From Bacteroidales bacterium (GTDB taxonomy: Bacteria > Bacteroidota > Bacteroidia > Bacteroidales > UBA932): a stretch of 5,821 nucleotides of DNA. The notes below the pieces were generated by a model. It saw only the letters and a list, made by a program, of their open reading frames with translations. It had not been told where the DNA came from and searched no databases. The translations under genes and the position numbers were made by a program. Every line of letters begins with the position of its first letter. The stretch's first letter is position 1. The stretch covers positions 1 to 5,821 of the forward strand of contig JAGAAU010000233.1 in assembly GCA_017615135.1 (NCBI GenBank), written 5' to 3'. Positions 1 through 4,434 of the stretch are shown here, piece after piece.

Positions 1-509
1 CCGGTACTGGTAGATACCAGCAGCCCGTCCGCCCAATAGGTGGGAAGAGGCTCGCCGTCCACACTTACGTCGATTCCTATCATGGCCGCACCGCAGCGCA
101 TCACGCTCACCTCGTTCAGCGCGCAGCTCCAGAATTTCGCTTCCGGCACAAAAGCCGCCCCGGAGGCATCGCGCAGCGACACTTCTATCATCGAACGTTC
201 CTCAACCTTGTAGGATCCGGAAACTATGGCTTCGGCAATATGGTCTCCGGCAGCACCGGAAAGGAAACCCATGCGTCCGAGATTCACGCCCATTACCGGA
301 ACTCCGGAACTGGCGGCAATGCGGGTGGCATCCAGGAAGGTACCGTCTCCGCCCAGGCTGAGCAGGAGGCTGGCACCTTCAGGAAGGGCATCATCCTGCC
401 CCTGGACCCTGACGACTTCGCAACCTTTCTGCCTGAGACTGGAAAGCAGGGCTTCCGTGCGCGGATCGCTTTCCAGCGGACTGTGTTTTACAAAATAAGT
501 TACAATCAT
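1..509 (-). CDS. nadK: NAD kinase, N-terminal part (3' end of gene off the window)
   Basis: Phosphorylates NAD to NADP with ATP (or polyphosphate in some members) in the cytoplasm. The frame was read on the minus strand from an ATG at 509-507 and stays open to base 1, giving 169 residues. Bacterial NadK proteins are usually near 290 residues, so about the last 120 are missing. Diagnostic motifs are all present: GGDGTFL at residues 53-59 (the GGDG nucleotide/phosphate-binding loop with the catalytic Asp), GVNLGRMGFLS at 74-84, the NE pair in LNEVSV at 132-133, and YWADGLLVSTSTG running off the edge from residue 158. The N-terminal segment before GGDG is short, but the first strand (MIVTYFVKHS) suits a family start and no upstream ATG is available. 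The gene is divergent from pdxJ with a 64-base gap. No Shine-Dalgarno is visible. Family assignment is very secure; the exact start is likely but not proven. Confidence 0.95.
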   Translation of the reverse strand, partial: MIVTYFVKHSPLESDPRTEALLSSLRQKGCEVVRVQGQDDALPEGASLLLSLGGDGTFLDATRIAASSGVPVMGVNLGRMGFLSGAAGDHIAEAIVSGSYKVEERSMIEVSLRDASGAAFVPEAKFWSCALNEVSVMRCGAAMIGIDVSVDGEPLPTYWADGLLVSTST

Positions 510-519
510 AAACAAGTTT

Positions 520-527
520 CAAATTTA
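520..527 (-). promoter_or_regulatory. Candidate -7 promoter element for nadK
   Basis: On the minus strand this reads TAAATTTG, an exact match to the Bacteroidota -7 consensus TAnnTTTG. It ends only 10 bases before the nadK ATG, so transcription would start within a few bases of the start codon. The upstream -33 box is poor: a TTTG lies at 543-540, but the 12-base gap to the -7 element is shorter than usual. The assignment rests on the match and its position, not on transcript data. Confidence 0.55.
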
Positions 528-560
528 GCACATTATTTACAAATATTGTGTGTTTTTGAC

Positions 561-568
561 TACTTTTG
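561..568 (+). promoter_or_regulatory. Candidate -7 promoter element for pdxJ
   Basis: TACTTTTG matches the Bacteroidota -7 consensus TAnnTTTG exactly and is followed by CA, a common continuation. A weak -33-like TTTA lies at 536-539, 21 bases upstream, within the usual spacing. The pdxJ ATG at 574 begins only 5 bases after the element, so the message should have little or no 5' leader. This position also argues against the in-frame GTG at 550 as the start, since it would lie upstream of the promoter. Confidence 0.6.
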
Positions 569-573
569 CACAT

Positions 574-1296
574 ATGACTAATTTGAGCGTTAACATCAAC
601 AAAATAGCCACGTTGCGCAATGCCCGCGGAGGCAACACCCCGGACGTACTCAAGGCGGCCCTGGACTGCGAACGCTTCGGCGCACGCGGCATCACTGTTC
701 ATCCCCGCCCGGACGGCAGACACATACGGTATTCAGACGTAAGGCAGCTTAAGCCCCTGCTGAAGACCGAGTTCAACATAGAGGGCAACCCCCCCCCGGA
801 ATTCATCGACCTGGTATGCGAGGTGGTGCCGGCGCAAGTTACCCTGGTGCCGGACGCTCCGGATGCACTTACTTCCAATGCCGGATGGGATACCCTCGCC
901 AACCGCAGCTTCCTCACAGACTGCTGCAACACATTCAAATCGAGGGGAATACGGGTTTCTATCTTTTCAGACCCAGAGAGCCGTATGGTGGAAGGAGCGG
1001 CAGCGTGCGGTGCAGACCGGGTGGAACTCTATACAGCCGCCTATGCCGAGGGATTCGCAGCCGGGCGCAAAGATGCCGTAGAACCTTACATAATTGCCGC
1101 AAAAACCGCCAGAGAGTGCGGCCTGGGGCTTAATGCCGGGCACGACCTGAACCTGGACAACCTGCCCTGGTACCTCCAGAACATACCCTGGACAGACGAA
1201 GTCTCCATAGGTCACGCCCTTATCTGCGACGCCCTTTACCTCGGACTTGAAAAGACGATTGCCCTCTACCTGAAGGCTGCAGGCACGGACTTCTGA
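574..1296 (+). CDS. pdxJ: Pyridoxine 5'-phosphate synthase PdxJ
   Basis: Condenses 1-deoxy-D-xylulose 5-phosphate with 3-amino-2-oxopropyl phosphate to make pyridoxine 5'-phosphate, the last ring-forming step of the DXP-dependent vitamin B6 pathway. The product is 240 residues, close to the 243 of E. coli PdxJ, so the gene is complete. The TIM-barrel signature blocks are in order: [15 protein letters not shown] at 6-20, [13 protein letters not shown] at 39-51 (catalytic-region His43, Arg45, His50), FNIEGN at 67-72 (Glu70), [11 protein letters not shown] at 91-101, Glu151 in [18 protein letters not shown] at 187-193 (His190) and SIGHALI at 211-217. The frame is open back to a GTG at 550, but ATG 574 is chosen because it aligns with the family start and lies just after the promoter-like element. 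No Shine-Dalgarno is possible at this start. It is followed after 50 bases by an OmpH-like gene that appears to have its own promoter. Confidence 0.97.
   Translation: MTNLSVNINKIATLRNARGGNTPDVLKAALDCERFGARGITVHPRPDGRHIRYSDVRQLKPLLKTEFNIEGNPPPEFIDLVCEVVPAQVTLVPDAPDALTSNAGWDTLANRSFLTDCCNTFKSRGIRVSIFSDPESRMVEGAAACGADRVELYTAAYAEGFAAGRKDAVEPYIIAAKTARECGLGLNAGHDLNLDNLPWYLQNIPWTDEVSIGHALICDALYLGLEKTIALYLKAAGTDF
789..797 (+). repeat. Run of nine C within pdxJ
   Basis: Nine consecutive C bases encode the end of Asn72 and three prolines (GNPPPEF, residues 71-77). The frame is intact as given. Runs this long are prone to replication slippage and to sequencing or assembly length errors; a one-base change here would destroy PdxJ after about residue 75. 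Confidence 0.9.
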
Positions 1297-1307
1297 AAAA
1301 TATTGAT

Positions 1308-1315
1308 TATATTTG
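1308..1315 (+). promoter_or_regulatory. Candidate -7 promoter element for the OmpH-GT-binding protein cluster
   Basis: TATATTTG is an exact match to TAnnTTTG and lies in the 50-base gap after pdxJ, 31 bases before the ATG at 1347, a normal leader length. No convincing -33 TTTG is seen 17-23 bases upstream, where the sequence is the end of pdxJ. It suggests the three-gene cluster can be transcribed separately from pdxJ, although read-through from pdxJ is not excluded because no strong terminator lies between them. Confidence 0.5.
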
Positions 1316-1346
1316 CCAATTATCCGATAATTTTAAAAATCAGAAT

Positions 1347-1970
1347 ATGAAAAAGACTTCATTCATCCTCAGCATCGCCGCACTTGTCGTAGCAGTGGCG
1401 GCAGTCGTACTCGCACTTGTAGCCACTCCCAAATCTGCAAACAAGCAGTCTGAAGACGGGCAGGAAGCAGTTGCCGAAATTCCCGAAGGCGCCATCGTCT
1501 ACTTCGACTTCGACAGGGTTCTGGAAGAGTACGACCTGGCCAACGAGCTGCGCGCATCCCTCCAGACCAAGATGCAGAACATAGAGCAGGAGCTCAAGAA
1601 AAAGCAGAACCGCCTTGAAAGGGACCAGAAGACCTTCCAGGACAAGATGAACAAGGGAATTCTCACCAGCTCCACCGCTAACGAGCAGTACAACAAGCTC
1701 CAGCAGCAGATGGCGGCTTTCCAGGATGAATACAACAGGAAACAGCAGGAAATGGCAGAAGAGCAGCAGGCCATGATGAACCAGCTGACAGACGCCGTGC
1801 AGATGTTCGTAGACAGCTACAACGAAGACAAGCAGTTCGACATGGTTATCGCCTTCCAGAAGCAGCTGAACATGAATTACCCGATCGTCAGCGCCAACAA
1901 GGCCCTTGACATTACAGATCAGATAATTGAAGGACTGAACGCCGAATATATCAAGAGCAAAGAACAGTGA
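1347..1970 (+). CDS. OmpH/Skp-like membrane-anchored periplasmic coiled-coil protein
   Basis: Resembles the OmpH/Skp family, whose members hold unfolded outer-membrane proteins in the periplasm. The 207-residue product begins MKKTS and has one strong hydrophobic segment at about 6-27, with no obvious cleavage site and no lipobox, so it is probably an uncleaved membrane anchor or signal sequence. A polar linker (28-48) follows. Then comes the OmpH-type opening GAIVYFDFDRVLEEYD at 48-63, a long Gln/Glu/Lys-rich helical region typical of Skp tentacles at about 65-160, and a C-terminal return strand/helix region (FDMVIAFQKQLNMNYPI, 164-180, then NKALDITDQIIEGLN). Skp itself normally sits beside bamA; this copy does not, so it may be a paralogue with a narrower client. 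The ATG follows an A-rich leader without Shine-Dalgarno. Its stop overlaps the GTG start of the glycosyltransferase gene, so the two are probably translationally coupled. Family call good; client unknown. Confidence 0.85.
   Translation: MKKTSFILSIAALVVAVAAVVLALVATPKSANKQSEDGQEAVAEIPEGAIVYFDFDRVLEEYDLANELRASLQTKMQNIEQELKKKQNRLERDQKTFQDKMNKGILTSSTANEQYNKLQQQMAAFQDEYNRKQQEMAEEQQAMMNQLTDAVQMFVDSYNEDKQFDMVIAFQKQLNMNYPIVSANKALDITDQIIEGLNAEYIKSKEQ
1967..1970 (+). other. GTGA start/stop overlap coupling two genes
   Basis: The GTG start of the glycosyltransferase (1967-1969) overlaps the TGA stop of the OmpH-like gene (1968-1970). No Shine-Dalgarno precedes it; the sequence upstream is purine-rich. 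This geometry usually reflects termination-reinitiation. The GTG start is supported because the first beta strand (KVAILSCFYPYRGG) begins at residue 2. Confidence 0.8.
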
Positions 1971-3088
1971 AAGTAGCAATCCTGTCCTGTTTCTATCCTT
2001 ACAGGGGCGGAATCGCTCAGTTCAATGCCAACATATTCGAAGTACTCGGACGAGACTGTACCGTAAAGGCTTTCAATTTTAAAAGGCAGTACCCGTCCAT
2101 ACTTTTTCCGGGGAAAACCCAATATGTTACTCCCGACGACGAGGCTGCGCCCGTAGAGTCCGAGGCCATTCTGGACAGCATCTGTCCCTTGTCCTGGGCA
2201 CGCACTGCGGCAGCCATCCGCAAATGGGAGCCGGATGTGCTGGTAATGCGTTACTGGATGCCGTTCTTCGCACCCTCCCTGGGGTATGTAGCACGCAGGA
2301 TGGGACCTCGCACCAAAGTTGTCGCCATACTCGACAACGTAATTCCCCACGAAAGGCATTTCTTCGATTCCGCGCTCACCCGCTACTTCCTTTCCGGTGT
2401 AGACGGATGCATCACCCTCTGCGACGAAGTTTCCCACGATCTGCTGAGGCTTAAGCCGGACGCCAGATTCACGGTTCTCCCCCACCCGGTCTATTCCCAC
2501 TTCGGGAAAAGAATACCAAGAGAGGAGGCTTTAAAGAAACTGGGGCTGACTTCCGACAAGAAAATATTGCTCTTTTTCGGCCTGATAAGGGAATACAAGG
2601 GGCTAGACGTACTGCTGAATGCATTCAGTCTGCTCGATGACAGCTACGAACTGGTGATTGCCGGGGAGCCGTACGGCTCGTTCGACAGATACCAGACATT
2701 GATAGACAACAGCCCCGCCAAAGACAGAATCAAGTTGTTTCTCGGTTACGTAAAGGACTCCGAGGTAAAATATTATTTTTCCGCCACGGACCTGGCCGTT
2801 CTCCCCTACCGGAGCGCAACCCAGAGCGGCATCAGTTCGATAGCCATAAACTTCGGGGTTCCCCTTGCCGTTACTGCGGTTGGAGGTTTGAAGGAGGCCA
2901 TCGGCGATAAAGGCACGGGAATTGTTGCAGACGAATGCACGGCCGCCTGCGTGGCCGGAACCATACAGAACTATTTCGCCGACGCAGCCCTCCAGGAAGC
3001 CTGCGACCAAGCTATGCAGGCCGAACAGAAGCGCCTCAGTTGGGAAAAATTCTGCGAAGACCTTTGCAGCTTCGCAGCCAAACTTTAA
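1967..3088 (+). CDS. Glycosyltransferase, GT4-like (GT-B fold)
   Basis: Likely a cytoplasmic enzyme that transfers a sugar from a nucleotide-sugar donor onto an envelope glycan or lipid acceptor; donor and acceptor cannot be read from sequence. The 373 residues are a normal length for a two-domain GT-B enzyme. N-terminal acceptor domain: CFYPYRGGIAQFN at 8-20 with the glycine-rich loop, NFKRQYPSILFPGKTQ at 37-52, and PDVLVMRYWMPF at 89-100. Interdomain linker: LPHPVYSHF at 171-179. C-terminal donor domain: LLFFGLIREYKGLDVLL at 201-217, ELVIAGEPYG at 228-237, IKLFLGYV at 255-262, then LPYRSATQSG at 279-288 and FGVPLAVTAVGGLKEAIGD at 296-314. The usual GT4 E-x7-E pair is not evident; the ATQSG form replaces it. 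There is no signal peptide or membrane segment. The gene overlaps the OmpH-like gene by 4 bases and is followed after 5 bases by the binding-protein gene, so all three are probably one operon. Confidence 0.88.
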   Translation: MKVAILSCFYPYRGGIAQFNANIFEVLGRDCTVKAFNFKRQYPSILFPGKTQYVTPDDEAAPVESEAILDSICPLSWARTAAAIRKWEPDVLVMRYWMPFFAPSLGYVARRMGPRTKVVAILDNVIPHERHFFDSALTRYFLSGVDGCITLCDEVSHDLLRLKPDARFTVLPHPVYSHFGKRIPREEALKKLGLTSDKKILLFFGLIREYKGLDVLLNAFSLLDDSYELVIAGEPYGSFDRYQTLIDNSPAKDRIKLFLGYVKDSEVKYYFSATDLAVLPYRSATQSGISSIAINFGVPLAVTAVGGLKEAIGDKGTGIVADECTAACVAGTIQNYFADAALQEACDQAMQAEQKRLSWEKFCEDLCSFAAKL

Positions 3089-3093
3089 AAGCC

Positions 3094-4434
3094 ATGAGAT
3101 CCGGAACATCGTTGCTCATTGCGCTGGCAGCCATTCTGATGCTGCAGCCCCTTTCCTCGGAAGCCCAGATAAGGCTCTTCCCGGGCAAGGGAAATCCTCA
3201 GGTACTGGATACTCTGAAGTTACTGCCGGTAGACAGCCTCATGAAAGTACAGGTAATGCCGGCCGACACCGCAGTTGCCGAAATTGCCGATACTGCAAAT
3301 GCTGCGGACACTACCGCTATAGCTACTGACGTTGCAGACACTGCCGCCACAGTGCAGCCAATCGTTTTCAGCGCTCCAGAAAGGGTGCGAGTGTCACTGG
3401 TCCTGCCGCTCACCGGCGCAGAAAAAGGCAACTACACAGACTTCTACTGCGGATTTCTGATGGGAGTAAAGAAACTCGCGGAAGAAGGTGCCCAGATAGA
3501 CCTTTTTGTCTCCGAGACCGGGAACGACGCTGCTTATACGGAAGACTGTCACCTCAGCATAGACGCCTCTCCGGCATCGGCGCTCGGAGAGAATCTCGAG
3601 CGTTCGGTAAAAACCAAAGCGGTAGTAGTGCCGCTGGAGCAGGATACCGACAAGTTTACCGCATACTGCCCCGTCGTGCTGATGAGCGGGAACTGGAAAT
3701 CCCGTATCCGCAACATGGTCCAGTGGATAAAGGAAGACAAGGCTCCGGAAGACAGCCTCTTTGTAATCGTACGGGACGACAGGACGGATCAACAGACCTT
3801 CTTCCTTATGTGCGAGCTGGTAAACAACGACATTCCATTTAAGGTGACTTCCAGCTACATGAGCCAGAAATACGACAGGATCCAAGGCAAGGCGATGTTT
3901 GCCTACGTGGTGGAAGATGCTCTTACAACCGCGTCCGTGGTGAATTTCCTCTCCGGCCCCGTGAAGAAACTGAAAGAAGAGACGGCGTTCTACTGTACCT
4001 CAAAAGTCAGGTCTTATTCAAAGCGCTTCGAGGAAGACGCACTGAACAACGCCAATACCAAAATGGTGTCTTCCTATTACATAGACTACTCCTCCCCCCA
4101 GACCGACAGTTTCATACTGGAATACCGCCGGCTTTTTGGAGCAGAACCCAACATGTTCTCTTTCCATGGCTACGACACAGCGCTGTGCTTCATTCCGCTT
4201 GCCGCAGAATACGGAGAGAACTGGCCAGCAGTCCTGGACACCCGCAAGGGCAGCGGCATGATTTCAGACTTCGCGTTCACTATTGACGCCACTGGATGGG
4301 TAAATTCAGCCTTCCGCAGAATCAGTTACCTGGAAGGGCTTGAGGAAAAACTGGAAAAGTCGAATCTAACGGCCTCCGAGCAGAGCCTCGGCGTTAGCGA
4401 CAGCCTCGGGGGTGATTTCAGCACCGCTGAGTAG
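3094..4434 (+). CDS. Exported protein with periplasmic-binding-protein-like (type I) domain
   Basis: I read this as a relative of the Bacteroidota proteins that join LysM repeats to an ABC-type substrate-binding fold; the ligand is unknown. The 446-residue product has a signal peptide at about 1-25 (hydrophobic stretch, then SSEAQ). A low-complexity Ala/Asp/Thr linker at about 56-88 carries four ADT repeats. A two-lobe domain starts near 97: RVRVSLVLPLTG at 97-108, NYTDFYCGFLMGVKKLAEEG at 113-132, IDLFVSETGN at 135-144, KAVVVPLEQDTDKF at 175-188, DSLFVIVRDD at 220-229, SFHGYDTALCF at 356-366 and GMISDFAFTID at 388-398. No LysM is visible, and the first lobe looks shorter than usual. ATG 3094 is chosen because it gives the signal peptide and lies 5 bases after the glycosyltransferase stop; the frame is open upstream but only inside that gene. 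The last 23 residues are encoded antisense to the end of recN. No ABC permease or ATPase gene is nearby, so a structural or sensing role is as likely as transport. Confidence 0.75.
   Translation: MRSGTSLLIALAAILMLQPLSSEAQIRLFPGKGNPQVLDTLKLLPVDSLMKVQVMPADTAVAEIADTANAADTTAIATDVADTAATVQPIVFSAPERVRVSLVLPLTGAEKGNYTDFYCGFLMGVKKLAEEGAQIDLFVSETGNDAAYTEDCHLSIDASPASALGENLERSVKTKAVVVPLEQDTDKFTAYCPVVLMSGNWKSRIRNMVQWIKEDKAPEDSLFVIVRDDRTDQQTFFLMCELVNNDIPFKVTSSYMSQKYDRIQGKAMFAYVVEDALTTASVVNFLSGPVKKLKEETAFYCTSKVRSYSKRFEEDALNNANTKMVSSYYIDYSSPQTDSFILEYRRLFGAEPNMFSFHGYDTALCFIPLAAEYGENWPAVLDTRKGSGMISDFAFTIDATGWVNSAFRRISYLEGLEEKLEKSNLTASEQSLGVSDSLGGDFSTAE
4346..4397 (-). terminator. Candidate recN terminator hairpin ending on the stop codon
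   Basis: An 11-bp interrupted stem: 4366-4371 (CTAACG) pairs with 4392-4397 (CGTTAG), and 4376-4380 (CCGAG) pairs with 4387-4391 (CTCGG). There is a 6-base loop and a 4-base bulge (4372-4375). On the recN strand the last three bases of the stem are the TAG stop. Downstream the recN transcript would read two U runs (4 at 4358-4355, 5 at 4350-4346), broken by other bases. The U tract does not start at the stem base, so efficiency may be low, and a terminating ribosome would cover the hairpin. The whole site lies inside the binding-protein coding sequence. Confidence 0.35.

Noticed and set aside
550..573. GTG at 550 as an upstream start for pdxJ, adding 8 residues
   Set aside because: It lies upstream of the promoter-like element, and the extra residues (start of VFLTTFAH) have no place in PdxJ, whose family start aligns with the ATG at 574.
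1318..1332. AATTAT-CCG-ATAATT inverted repeat in the leader of the OmpH-like gene
   Set aside because: A six-pair stem made only of A-T pairs is too weak to call a terminator or riboswitch, and it lies after the promoter element without a T tract directly behind it.
1359..1979. A 206-codon open frame on the minus strand, antisense to the OmpH-like gene
   Set aside because: It is a shadow of a Gln/Glu/Lys-rich coding region read backwards, rich in Leu/Val, with no recognisable domain, while the plus-strand frame has a clear family match and fits the operon.
2935..3093. N-terminal extension of the binding-protein gene into the glycosyltransferase gene
   Set aside because: The extension is a shadow of the glycosyltransferase C-terminus (basic, low complexity) and would bury the clear signal peptide that begins at 3094.
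3394..3885. A 163-codon minus-strand open frame antisense to the binding-protein gene
   Set aside because: No domain, no promoter-like element or start context, and it mirrors a well-supported plus-strand coding region.
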